64,000 nt of DNA from Streptomyces sp. NBC_00878 (GTDB lineage Bacteria > Actinomycetota > Actinomycetes > Streptomycetales > Streptomycetaceae). This document shows positions 37,842 through 46,261 of this stretch, in pieces. The notes under the pieces were generated by a model. That model had not been told where the DNA came from. It saw only the letters and a list, made by a program, of their open reading frames with translations, and did not search any database. The first letter of the stretch is position 1. Each line of letters opens with the position of its first letter. The position numbers were made by a program, and so were the translations under genes. The stretch spans positions 4,154,001 through 4,218,000 of the forward strand of contig NZ_JAPEOK010000001.1 in the NCBI RefSeq assembly GCF_026341515.1, given 5' to 3'.

Positions 37842-38147
37842 GGTCCCCTCGTTCCTGAAGGCTTTCCTGATGGCGTTCCTGACGGAACATCAGATCGGCC
37901 GTCAAGGTACGCCCGGGGCCTTGCCGAGGGAAGACAAAGCGCGCGCCGGATCCGTGGGGATCCAGCGCGCATCAAGTGAGGAACGAGGGAGAACCCGAAC
38001 CGCGGGTAACCCCAAGGGGGCCCAGAGACAAGCGTCCCTAAAGGGGCGCGGGGCAGTGACATGTGCGGCTCCGCCGCGGGGCGCGCCCAGCCACAGCGCA
38101 CCCGCAGACAGCACACCCAGCCGGCAACGCCAAACCCAGCAGAGCGC
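37842..38147. other. 306-bp gap between the surface-protein operon and prsI
   Basis: No gene is supported. The surface-protein operon promoter should lie in the first 100 bases (minus strand). The last third is a dispersed repeat copy. Confidence 0.6.
38041..38140 (+). repeat. Dispersed intergenic repeat, family 1, copy 5
   Basis: Reads aaggggcgcgggg, then gtgcggctccgccgcgggg, cgcgcccagccaca and cacccgcag. It lies just downstream of prsI. Confidence 0.75.
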
Positions 38148-38711
38148 CTACGCAGGCGCTCCAAGCTCCGCCCACACCGTCTTACCCGCGACCCCGGTCG
38201 TACGAATAACGCCCCAGTCCAGGCACAGCCGCTGCACGATGAACATCCCGTGACCGCCGGGACGCCCGGCCCGGTGCGGCGTGCGCGGGGCCGGCTGGCC
38301 CGCACCACGGTCGGAGACCTCGATGCGGAGCACCTTGTTGTCGCAGGCGATCCAGAGCTCGTCCGGGCCCTCGGCATGCAGACAGGCGTTCGTGACCAGT
38401 TCGGAGACGACCAGCAGGACATCCTCGGCCGCGGCCCGCTGGTCGGCGCCCGCCGCGGGCAGCCAGCCCCACTCGTACAACGCCTGTCGGGCGAAGTCGC
38501 GGGCGAGCGGGACGACCCCGCTCGCGCCGTCGAAGTTCAGCCGACGGGCCCGACGTCCGGCAGGCGTACCACCCGGGGACGTCCCGCCCGGGGAGGCCCC
38601 ACCCGGGGACGTACCACCCGGAGACATCCCGTCCGGAGACGTCCCGGAAGCGCCGCCGTCACCCGGTTCCGGGCCGCGGTCGCCCGGCGAGTAAGGCCGG
38701 GTGGTGCTCAT
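38148..38711 (-). CDS. prsI: Anti-sigma factor, GHKL/HATPase type (PrsI-like)
   Basis: The 187-residue protein has a Ser/Gly/Pro-rich N-terminus with about six 5-residue repeats (TSPGG type) and an RsbW-like ATPase domain (VVSELVTNACLHAEG, IEVSDRGAGQP, GRPGGHGMFIVQRL). Such kinases bind a sigma factor of the SigB/SigF group or phosphorylate a STAS antagonist. Next to an antagonist gene and a sigma gene, it matches the prsI-arsI-sigI locus of S. coelicolor (SCO3066-3068 from memory). The repeat makes the N-terminus variable in length. Confidence 0.85.
   Translation of the reverse strand: MSTTRPYSPGDRGPEPGDGGASGTSPDGMSPGGTSPGGASPGGTSPGGTPAGRRARRLNFDGASGVVPLARDFARQALYEWGWLPAAGADQRAAAEDVLLVVSELVTNACLHAEGPDELWIACDNKVLRIEVSDRGAGQPAPRTPHRAGRPGGHGMFIVQRLCLDWGVIRTTGVAGKTVWAELGAPA
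38566..38655 (-). repeat. 15-bp tandem repeat in the PrsI N-terminus
   Basis: About six units of the type cacccggggacgtac encode SPGGT-like pentapeptides. The frame is kept. Confidence 0.7.
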
Positions 38712-38983
38712 CAGCGCTTCACCTCACCGATTCACCAGTTCACGATTCAAGACTCAGCACTCAGCACATTCGGCACATTCGGAAACTCTGGGACATTCAG
38801 CATCCAGGAGTCGTCCGGTGACTGTCACGCGCTCGCCGTTCGGTCTGTTGACATATTCAGGATGTCTCCTGCCCGACCGAACCGTCAGAACACCCACTTA
38901 TTCGGCACGGATGCTGTGACCCTGGTAACGCGTTGATCACACGGAGACAACCGAGGCATAACTCTGCCCCAGAGGAGCACTTC

Positions 38984-39001
38984 GGGGCGACTAGTCGCCC
39001 C
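38984..39001 (-). terminator. 18-bp perfect palindrome at the arsI stop codon
   Basis: GGGGCGACTAGTCGCCCC includes the TAG stop codon of arsI. It could form a hairpin at the mRNA 3' end or be a binding site. Confidence 0.55.
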
Positions 39002-39410
39002 GGTCGGCCTCGGGTTTGCCCGCTGTGGAGCCGCCGGATCCGGACTCACCAAGAGCCGCTTCGAGGGTGTCATGAAGGGTGAAGACGACCTCCGCCCCGG
39101 TGATCTCGAAGACCCTGGCCACCACCGGCAGCATCCCGGCCAGATGGACTCCGCCCCCCGCGGCCTCGGCCTTCAGCCGGGCACCGAGCAGCACGTTCAG
39201 CCCGGTGGAGTCGCAGAACTCAAGCCGGGTGCAGTCCACGACGAGGCGCGCGAACCCGCGGTCGAGGCAGTCCTCGATCGGTTCGCGCAACAGATCCGCC
39301 GTATGGTGATCCAACTCACCGGCCGGGGTGACGACGGCGCTCGCGCCCTCTTCTCGCACCTCGACCAGAAGCCGGCCCGACTGTGCGCTGCCGACCGTCC
39401 CGCGGTCCAT
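38991..39410 (-). CDS. arsI: Anti-anti-sigma factor, STAS domain (ArsI-like)
   Basis: The 139-residue protein is a STAS antagonist: LVVDCTRLEFCDSTGLNVLLGARLKAEA carries the phosphorylatable Ser in the DSTG motif (about residue 68). Unphosphorylated, it should bind the anti-sigma kinase and free the sigma factor. It lies upstream of prsI on the same strand and divergent from sigI. This is the layout known for the SigI partner-switching module. Confidence 0.88.
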   Translation of the reverse strand: MDRGTVGSAQSGRLLVEVREEGASAVVTPAGELDHHTADLLREPIEDCLDRGFARLVVDCTRLEFCDSTGLNVLLGARLKAEAAGGGVHLAGMLPVVARVFEITGAEVVFTLHDTLEAALGESGSGGSTAGKPEADRGD

Positions 39411-39659
39411 GCCGTGTCTCTCTTCCGAGCGTCGTGGCTGTTGATACGCCCTCGAACCCTACGCCTTCCCAGCACCCTTCAACACCCGAACAACCGCCAA
39501 CAAGCGGACATTTCACCATCAAACACACTTGCGGGAGAGTCACGAAAACGGGTAGGGCTAGTAGAGACAGTTTTCGCCACGGCCGGCTTTGGAGGCGCCG
39601 CACACCGCAGTGGACGTATTGGCATCGGCAGCCATATGCCGAGAACGATGGAGGACACC

Positions 39660-40559
39660 ATGTCACCCCGGCTCGACGCATCGCAGACCCAGAGGGCGAC
39701 GTCGACACCCCCTCTGGAACGACTGGAAGACGAGTCCGCCGACGAGAACGTCGGCCTCGCCGGACTTCCGGAGATCCCGCCTTTCGACGAGGTGGGGCCA
39801 GTGGACGCACGGGCCCTGTCCAAGACCCTCTTCGAGCGGCTGGAGTCCCTCGAAGAAGGCACCCACGAGTACTCGTACGTACGCAACACGCTGGTCGAAC
39901 TCAACCTCGCCCTGGTGAAGTTCGCCGCCTCCCGGTTCCGCTCCCGCAGTGAGCCGATGGAGGACATCATCCAGGTCGGCACGATTGGCTTGATCAAGGC
40001 CATCGACCGCTTCGAGCTCAGCCGTGGCGTCGAGTTCCCGACCTTCGCGATGCCGACCATCGTCGGCGAGATCAAGCGCTTCTTCCGCGACACCTCGTGG
40101 TCCGTGCGGGTACCGCGCAGGCTGCAGGAACTCCGCCTCGACCTGGCCAAGGCGGGCGACGAACTCGCGCAGCAACTGGACCGCGCTCCGACAGTGGGAG
40201 AGCTGGCGGATCGTCTGGGGCTGTCGAACGACGAGGTCGTCGAGGGCATGGCGGCGTCAAACGCCTATACGGCCAGCTCACTTGACGCCCAGCCCGAGGA
40301 GGACGACTCCGAGGGAGCGCTGGCGGACCGGATCGGCTACGAGGACCACGGACTCGAAGGCATCGAGTACGTCGAGTCGTTGAAGCCGCTGATCGCCGAA
40401 CTCCCGCCGCGCGACCGGCAGATCCTGTCCCTGCGGTTCGTCGCCAACATGACCCAGTCCGAGATCGGTGACGAACTCGGCATCTCGCAGATGCACGTGT
40501 CGCGACTGCTGTCGCGGACGCTGGTGCGGCTGCGGAGGGGCCTGACCGTCGAGGAGTGA
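39660..40559 (+). CDS. sigI: RNA polymerase sigma factor of the SigB/SigF group (SigI)
   Basis: The 299-residue group 3 sigma factor has region 2 (LVEFNL-type: YVRNTLVELNLALVKFAASRFRSRSEPMEDIIQVGTIGLIKAIDRF), region 3 (RFFRDTSWSVRVPRRLQELR) and region 4 (LPPRDRQILSLRFVANMTQSEIGDELGISQMHVSRLLSRTLVRLR). The ATG at 39660 follows GGAGG; an upstream in-frame ATG at 39636 is possible. With the adjacent ATPase and STAS genes it forms a partner-switching module for stress response. Confidence 0.88.
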   Translation: MSPRLDASQTQRATSTPPLERLEDESADENVGLAGLPEIPPFDEVGPVDARALSKTLFERLESLEEGTHEYSYVRNTLVELNLALVKFAASRFRSRSEPMEDIIQVGTIGLIKAIDRFELSRGVEFPTFAMPTIVGEIKRFFRDTSWSVRVPRRLQELRLDLAKAGDELAQQLDRAPTVGELADRLGLSNDEVVEGMAASNAYTASSLDAQPEEDDSEGALADRIGYEDHGLEGIEYVESLKPLIAELPPRDRQILSLRFVANMTQSEIGDELGISQMHVSRLLSRTLVRLRRGLTVEE

Positions 40560-40620
40560 CGGTCGTCATGCCGCCTGTTCCACGCAGGCACACGCAGGCG
40601 AGCAGGCACGTAGATGTGCG

Positions 40621-40657
40621 CTCGGGGCCGGGCCGGATCATCCGGTCCGGCCCCGAG
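40621..40657 (+). terminator. Terminator after sigI
   Basis: An 18-bp stem with one G-T pair (CTCGGGGCCGGGCCGGAT) and a single-base turn, followed by a short T run. Confidence 0.85.
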
Positions 40658-40670
40658 TGCGTTTCGTATC

Positions 40671-40766
40671 GACCCGGTTACCGGCTCGGGTACGGGCTCG
40701 GGTACGGGCTCGGGTATCGGCTCGGGTATCGGCTCGGGTACGGGCTCGGGTACGGGCTCGGGTATC
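40671..40766. repeat. Eight 12-bp tandem repeats between sigI and the DUF418 gene
   Basis: Units ggctcgggtacg and ggctcgggtatc follow head to tail from 40683, preceded by a diverged unit. They lie in a 308-bp gene-free gap. The order of the two variants shows block duplication. Confidence 0.9.
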
Positions 40767-40867
40767 GACTTTGGTCGCGGTCCCCCGACTCGACGTCATC
40801 CCTTGGTCGTTCGTCGATGGCCCGCCGACCGATGTCGTCCGCGTCACACCCTTCCTAGCGTGGGGCC

Positions 40868-42226
40868 ATGACGATCGCGAGCGAAGAGAAGAGCGAAGAG
40901 AAGCCGGTGCGGCGCGGGGGCGTACGAGCCGAGGAGCGGGCGCTCGCACCCGACCTCGCGCGCGGGCTCATGCTGTTGCTCATCGTGCTGTCCAACACCG
41001 CCTTCCACCTCTGGGCGGCCCGGCGCGGACCCTCGGGATGGCAGCCCGTGGACGGCTCGTGGCTCGACCACGCGGTGCAGTTCACCATGATCATCGTGCT
41101 GGACCTGCGGGTCTATCCGCTCTTCGCGTTCCTGTTCGGCTACGGGATGATGCAGCTCTTCCTCCGGCAGACCGCCGCCGGCAACTCCGAACGGGGCGCC
41201 GCCAGGATCCTGCGCAGGCGCAGTCTGTGGCTGATCGTCATCGGGCTCCTGCACTCCACCCTGCTGATGGCGGGCGACATCGTCGGCTACTACGGAGTGC
41301 TGAGCCTCGTCCTCGGCCTGGTCTTCCTGCGGCGCAGCGAACGCGCGCTGAAGCGGTGGATCTGCGTCGGCGCCACGCTGCTCGTGTTCTTCGCGGCCCA
41401 GCCCGTCGTATCGCCCCTGCTGCGGGGCGAGTTGGGCACGCTCGGGGACGCCGGCGCGGAACCCGGCTTCATGGCATACGCCGCACAGGAGGAGAGCTGG
41501 CTCACGGCGGCGGGGACCCGGCTGGAGACGGGGCTGTTCGTCACGTTCCTGGCCTCCTCGCTGGCACTGGTCGGCGGCGGGTACGTCGTCTTCCTGCTCG
41601 GCTTCTGGGCGGCCCGCCGCCGTGTCCTGGAGGAGCCCGGGCGCCATCGGACCCTGCTGCGCCGCACGGCCGTCATCGGCATCACGGTCGGCTGGCTCGG
41701 CGCACTGCCCACCGCGCTCGCCCACGTCGGCGCCCTGGACGTACCGGCCGACGCACAGAGCGAGGAGGGAGCGCTCACCCTGCTCCGCGACGTCACCGGC
41801 AACGCCGCCGGACTCGGTTACGTCGCCGCCGTGGCCCTCTTCGCGCATTGGTGGACCAGCCGGAAGGCCGAGGCCGAGGCCGAGGCCGGTAGAGGCCCGG
41901 TCGCCGTCACGGCGGCGTCGGCGGTGGGGGCGGTGTCGGCGGTGGGGGCGGTGTCGGCAGTGGGGGCGGCGGTGGCGGCGGTCGGCAAGCGGTCCCTGTC
42001 CTGCTACCTCGCGCACTCGCTGGTCTTCGCCCCGGTGCTGGCCGCCTGGGGCCTCGGCCTCGGCGAGCACCTGTCCAGCTGGACCATGGCGCTCTTCGCG
42101 GTCGGCGTCTGGCTGCTCACGGTGGCGGGGGCGTACGCCCTGGAGCGCGCGGGGCGCAGGGGCCCGGCGGAGGCGGTGCTGCGGAGGCTGATGTACGGGA
42201 CGGCGCAGGGCAAGGCGGGCGGGTGA
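40868..42226 (+). CDS. DUF418 family membrane protein
   Basis: The 452-residue protein has about ten membrane helices and the DUF418 layout: an N-terminal DLARGLMLLLIVLSNTAFH, FAFLFGYGMMQLF, and a C-terminal DUF418 domain (GKRSLSCYLAHSLVFAPVLAAWGLGLG). Members are distantly related to acyltransferase-3 membrane proteins, and their function is unknown. A low-complexity Ala/Val/Gly segment (AVGAVSAVG repeats, DNA about 41925-41985) precedes the last domain. Confidence 0.88.
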   Translation: MTIASEEKSEEKPVRRGGVRAEERALAPDLARGLMLLLIVLSNTAFHLWAARRGPSGWQPVDGSWLDHAVQFTMIIVLDLRVYPLFAFLFGYGMMQLFLRQTAAGNSERGAARILRRRSLWLIVIGLLHSTLLMAGDIVGYYGVLSLVLGLVFLRRSERALKRWICVGATLLVFFAAQPVVSPLLRGELGTLGDAGAEPGFMAYAAQEESWLTAAGTRLETGLFVTFLASSLALVGGGYVVFLLGFWAARRRVLEEPGRHRTLLRRTAVIGITVGWLGALPTALAHVGALDVPADAQSEEGALTLLRDVTGNAAGLGYVAAVALFAHWWTSRKAEAEAEAGRGPVAVTAASAVGAVSAVGAVSAVGAAVAAVGKRSLSCYLAHSLVFAPVLAAWGLGLGEHLSSWTMALFAVGVWLLTVAGAYALERAGRRGPAEAVLRRLMYGTAQGKAGG

Positions 42227-42253
42227 CGCCCCCTCACCGTGAAGCCGTACGGC

Positions 42254-43153
42254 TCAAGGACCCTCGGCGAACAGCTCCCACGCGTCGCTGACCTGATAGG
42301 AGCGCTCGAGCCAGGCGCCGAGTTCGTCCATGTCGGTGGAGGAGAGAACGCGCTCCCGGACAGCGTCCGGTACATCGATCTGGCGCCACTGAAGATTGCG
42401 CAGAACGCTCTCCGCCCTCTCCTGGGCCCGCCCCTCTTCGCGGCCTTCCTCCCTGCCTTCCTCGCGTACCTGCTCAGCGAGCGGGTGTCGCCAGAAGTAC
42501 TGGATCGCCGTCATCAGGTCCCTCCACATCTGCTGGGCCTGGGGGTCTGCCAGGCATGAATCGACGAACTGCACGAAGACCGCGGCACTGTCCGCGTCGA
42601 TGGTCCGCAGGGCGGCTGCCAGGGATTCCAGTATGGCGGGAGCCTGCGAGCCCCGGCCATGGGTCATCGCCGACAGCACCGCAAGGGGGACGTCCCGTTC
42701 GGCCTCCCGCTCGTCTGTGATCACCGGAACGTTGTCCGGTCCCAGGACGAACGGGCGTACCGTCAGCGAAGGGCACCCCCGCACCCCGAGATGAATGGGC
42801 TCCGCCGCCCAGCGGGCCGTGGCGCTGCTCTGGGTGGTGACGATGAGTACCGGTTCGCAGCGGTACTTCTCGTGCAGGTAGCTGAGGTAATAAGGCCAGC
42901 TGCCACGCTTCCTCTCGTCCGGCTTGCCCTGCGACTCGACGACCAGGAGGTAGGCCCCCTCGTCGGTCTCCGCCCTCAGCAGCGTGTCCACGCGTCGCTC
43001 GACCGGCTCGATCTCGGTGAGGTCCACGTTCATCGCGGCGAACTCGCGCGGCTCGGGGAACGGGATGTGTAAGACGCTCTGCAGGGCACGGGTCAGCAGC
43101 GCGGGATCCTTCTGGAAGATCCGGTGCAGCGCCTCGTGCGACGAGCCGACCAT
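42254..43153 (-). CDS. PD-(D/E)XK nuclease-like protein (Rpn/YhgA-like)
   Basis: The 299-residue protein has a restriction-endonuclease-type fold: VDTLLRAETDEGAYLLVVESQGKPD supplies Asp and an E-x-Q-x-K core, followed by PYYLSYLHEKY. The C-terminal region has the (REEG)n run common in this family. Related Rpn proteins are DNA nucleases that promote recombination; the family is repeated many times in Streptomyces genomes and likely spreads by horizontal transfer. It overlaps no neighbour. Confidence 0.85.
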   Translation of the reverse strand: MVGSSHEALHRIFQKDPALLTRALQSVLHIPFPEPREFAAMNVDLTEIEPVERRVDTLLRAETDEGAYLLVVESQGKPDERKRGSWPYYLSYLHEKYRCEPVLIVTTQSSATARWAAEPIHLGVRGCPSLTVRPFVLGPDNVPVITDEREAERDVPLAVLSAMTHGRGSQAPAILESLAAALRTIDADSAAVFVQFVDSCLADPQAQQMWRDLMTAIQYFWRHPLAEQVREEGREEGREEGRAQERAESVLRNLQWRQIDVPDAVRERVLSSTDMDELGAWLERSYQVSDAWELFAEGP

Positions 43154-43186
43154 CGGCTCTCCTTTCTGTCCGACTCGATCAACGAG

Positions 43187-43600
43187 CTACACGGCGACCA
43201 GGTCACACCACACGTACTTGCCACGACTGCCGCACCTCGACAGCGGCTGCCAGCCCCAGACGTCGGCGCAGGCGCGGATCAGGGCGAGGCCTCTGCCCTC
43301 CTCGGCGTCCGCGAGGTTCGCCAAGTCGCCCGGGGGTTCAGGGGGTTCGGGGCTGGCATCCCAGGCACCAATCCGCAGCACACCCCCAGACCAGCGAACC
43401 CGGAGGGTCGCGGGCCCTTTCGTGTGGAGTACGGCGTTGGCGACCAACTCGGTCGCGAGGAGTTCGGCAGTGTCCACGAGGCGGATCAGGCCGTGCATGG
43501 TGAGGATCAGGCGGAGGGTGCGGCGGCAGACGGTGACGGCGCGGGGGTCGTTGGGGATGGAGAGGCAGTACTCCCAGGGTTCGGCTTCGCTTTCGGGCAT
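43187..43600 (-). CDS. Small ATP-binding protein, GHKL/HATPase (RsbW-like)
   Basis: The 137-residue protein has the N-box ATELVANAVLHTKG and a G-box (EEGRGLALIRACAD), but the D-box reads IGAWDASPEPPEPPG, with Asp-Ala-Ser in place of Asp-x-Gly. It is divergent from an XRE regulator plus DUF397 pair, the usual whiJ-type neighbourhood. It may act as an anti-sigma or anti-regulator kinase; the target is not known. Confidence 0.85.
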   Translation of the reverse strand: MPESEAEPWEYCLSIPNDPRAVTVCRRTLRLILTMHGLIRLVDTAELLATELVANAVLHTKGPATLRVRWSGGVLRIGAWDASPEPPEPPGDLANLADAEEGRGLALIRACADVWGWQPLSRCGSRGKYVWCDLVAV

Positions 43601-43784
43601 GCGTTAGCTCCAGGGGGTGGTGGGTGGCGCGCGGTGGCATTGCCGCAACCGTCATGGCAGGACGGAGTGATGCGCTTCCGCAGTGTGCGCTTCGCGTCAC
43701 TGACGGTATTTCCTAACATTAGGAATGCGCAAGCGGCTGACGTATTCTGACCCTCGAACGAGGTACGCACACCAGGCAGTTGAG

Positions 43785-44651
43785 ATGAGGATGTGCCGGT
43801 TGCCGCCAAAGAGACACCTCACGGCCCGCAGGCTGCGACTGGGTGCTGAACTACGCAAACTTCGCGAGGCAACGGGCATGAAAGCCCGGGAAGCCGCCGC
43901 ACTTCTCGGGGCCGACGCGGTCCAGATGAGCCAGATCGAGTCCGGCGTCGCAGGCGTGAGCGCTGAACGCGTACGGCGCCTCGCCGCCCACTACACCTGT
44001 ACGGACGAGGCGTTGATCGAAGCCCTCACTTCGATGGCAACCGACCGCACACGAGGCTGGTGGGAGGAGTACCGGGGAGTGCTGCCCCCGGTATTCCTGG
44101 ACGTCGCCGAGGTCGAACACCACGCGACGTTCCTCCGCGAGGTGGTGATCACGCATGTGCCGGGACTTCTACAGACGGCCGACTACGCTCGCGCCGTCTA
44201 CACCTACATGGTTCCCGGCCTGCCCGAAAGCGAGCTGACCCCTCGGGTGGAGCACCGGATGAGGCGGCGCACTGTCATCGAAGGCGAGAATCCACCCCCG
44301 TACGAGACGCTCATCCACGAGTTCGCACTGCGCATCCGCGTGGCCGACCGCCAGGCGTCCCAGGCCCAACTCCGGCAGATCCTCGACCAGATCGAGCAGG
44401 GCCACGCAACCGTCCGCGTCATCCCCACCGACCAGGACGGCTTCGCCGGCGCCGGAGCCTCGATGATGTACACGGACGGTCCGGTCCCCCGGCTGGACAC
44501 CGGCCTGCGTGACGCCCCCACCGGCACCGCGTTCATCGACGCGGAACCCCAGCTAGCTCAACTTCGAACACTCTTCCGTAAGGTGGAGAAGGCGGCATTG
44601 ACCCCTGTGGCATCCCGGGACTTCATCCACCGCCTGACGAAGGAGCTGTGA
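43785..44651 (+). CDS. XRE-family regulator with DUF5753 (whiJ type)
   Basis: The 288-residue protein has an N-terminal helix-turn-helix (RLGAELRKLREATGMKAREAAALLGADAVQMSQIESG) and a C-terminal DUF5753 domain (FLREVVITHVPGLLQTADYARAV to FIDAEPQLAQLRTLFRKVEKAAL). These proteins occur with small DUF397 and ATPase partners and regulate development or secondary metabolism in Streptomyces. The start ATG could be 43785 or 43791. Its stop overlaps the DUF397 start (GTGA). Confidence 0.9.
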   Translation: MRMCRLPPKRHLTARRLRLGAELRKLREATGMKAREAAALLGADAVQMSQIESGVAGVSAERVRRLAAHYTCTDEALIEALTSMATDRTRGWWEEYRGVLPPVFLDVAEVEHHATFLREVVITHVPGLLQTADYARAVYTYMVPGLPESELTPRVEHRMRRRTVIEGENPPPYETLIHEFALRIRVADRQASQAQLRQILDQIEQGHATVRVIPTDQDGFAGAGASMMYTDGPVPRLDTGLRDAPTGTAFIDAEPQLAQLRTLFRKVEKAALTPVASRDFIHRLTKEL

Positions 44652-44860
44652 GGCAGACCATGGACCGCACTCTGCACTGGCAGAAGTCCACCTTCTCCGA
44701 CGGCGGCGACGGGAACACCTGCGTCGAACTCGCCGCCACCCCCACCACCCTCCACCTCCGTGAAAGCGACACCCCCGACACCGAACTCACCACCACCACA
44801 GCCCCGTTGACTCATCTCATACGCGGCGTGAAGTCGGGCCTGTTCCGCACGACCACCTGA
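44648..44860 (+). CDS. DUF397 small protein
   Basis: The 70-residue protein shows the DUF397 pattern (WQKSTFSDGGDGNTCVELA and the LRESD turn). It starts at the GTG overlapping the XRE stop, with an internal ATG at 44660 as an alternative. Such proteins are thought to modulate their cognate XRE partner. Confidence 0.9.
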   Translation: MRQTMDRTLHWQKSTFSDGGDGNTCVELAATPTTLHLRESDTPDTELTTTTAPLTHLIRGVKSGLFRTTT

Positions 44861-44987
44861 TCACAACCCACGTCGGCCCATGGGAGGGATACGCGCCCCC
44901 AGGCCACCCGGTGGGCGCCGGTCCCGCCGCCATGAGTCAACGTCCGTCAACTGCGGCGGCACGTTGGACAACTGTGGGGATCGCCCC

Positions 44988-46214
44988 TCATGCTCGGGCG
45001 CCCTTCCGCCACACCTCGCGGACCAGCGGCACCCCCGGCCGGTACGCCAGATGCACATGGCTCGGGGCGTCGAGCACGATCAGGTCGGCCCGGGCGCCCG
45101 GAGCGAGGCGGCCGATGTCGGTGCGGCGCAGCGCCTGGGCTCCGCCCGCCGTGGCCGACCACAGCGCCTCGTCGGGGGTCATGCGCATGTCCCGTACCGC
45201 CAGGGCGATGCAGAAAGGCACGGACGACGTGAAGGACGAGCCGGGGTTGCAGTCCGTGGAGAGGGCGACGGTGACGCCCGCGTCGAGGAGGCGGCGGGCG
45301 TTCGGCCATTCGGCACGGGTGGAGAACTCGGCGCCGGGGAGCAGGGTCGCCACGGTGTTCCCGCTCGCGAGGGCGTCGATGTCCGCGTCCGTGAGGTGGG
45401 TGCAGTGGTCCGCCGAGGCGGCGTCCAGCTCCACGGCCAACTGCACTCCGGGGCCGTACGAGAGCTGGTTGGCGTGGACCCGTGGGTGCAGGCCCTTCGC
45501 CTTGCCGGCCGTGAGGATCGCGCGGGCCTGGTCGCCGTCGAAGGCGCCCCTCTCGCAGAAGACGTCGATCCAACGGGCGTACGGGGCACAGGCGTCGAGC
45601 ATCTCGCCGGTGACGAGCGCGACGTACGCGGCGGGGTCGTCGGCGTAGTCCGGGGAGACGACGTGGGCGCCGAGGTAGGTGACCTCGTCGGTGTGCACGG
45701 CTGCGATGCGCAAGGACCGGGCCTCGTCCTCGACCGTCAGCCCGTAGCCGGACTTCGTCTCGAACGTGGTCGTGCCTTGCCGGAGGGCCTCGGCGAGGTA
45801 GTGGGTGAGGTTGCGCTCCAGTTCCTCGTCGCTCGCCGCCCGGGTGGCGGCGACGGTCGTACGGATGCCGCCGGCGCTGTAGGCTCGGCCGGACATCCGG
45901 GCGTTGAACTCCTGCGTGCGGTCGCCCGCGAAGACGAGGTGCGAGTGGGAGTCGACGAAGCCCGGGATCACCGCGCGGCCACCGGCGTCGACCCGATTGT
46001 CAGTGGCGGGTGCTTCTCTTGAATCACCGGTCCACGCGATGCGGTCGCCGTCGATGACGACGGCCGCGTCCTGGATCAGACCGAGAGGGGACCTGTCACC
46101 GAGGGAGGGATCGTTGGTGACCAGACTGGCGATGTTGGTGATGACGGTCGTCGTGCCGTTCGTAGCGGCAGTCGTGCCGTTCGTGGTGCTGCCTGTGCTG
46201 CCTGTGCTGCTCAT
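44988..46214 (-). CDS. hutI: Imidazolonepropionase
   Basis: The 408-residue amidohydrolase converts 4-imidazolone-5-propionate into N-formimino-L-glutamate, the third step of histidine breakdown. Metal motif [23 protein letters not shown], and [10 protein letters not shown] followed by DHCTHL are present. The first ~35 residues are Ser/Thr/Gly/Asn-rich ([13 protein letters not shown]) and probably an extra tail. The ATG at 46214 follows AAGGA. Last gene of the hutU-amidohydrolase-hutF-hutI operon. Confidence 0.95.
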   Translation of the reverse strand: MSSTGSTGSTTNGTTAATNGTTTVITNIASLVTNDPSLGDRSPLGLIQDAAVVIDGDRIAWTGDSREAPATDNRVDAGGRAVIPGFVDSHSHLVFAGDRTQEFNARMSGRAYSAGGIRTTVAATRAASDEELERNLTHYLAEALRQGTTTFETKSGYGLTVEDEARSLRIAAVHTDEVTYLGAHVVSPDYADDPAAYVALVTGEMLDACAPYARWIDVFCERGAFDGDQARAILTAGKAKGLHPRVHANQLSYGPGVQLAVELDAASADHCTHLTDADIDALASGNTVATLLPGAEFSTRAEWPNARRLLDAGVTVALSTDCNPGSSFTSSVPFCIALAVRDMRMTPDEALWSATAGGAQALRRTDIGRLAPGARADLIVLDAPSHVHLAYRPGVPLVREVWRKGARA

Positions 46215-46261
46215 GGCGTCCTTGTCGGGGCTCGGGCTCTGGCTCGGGCTGGGCGCGGGGA

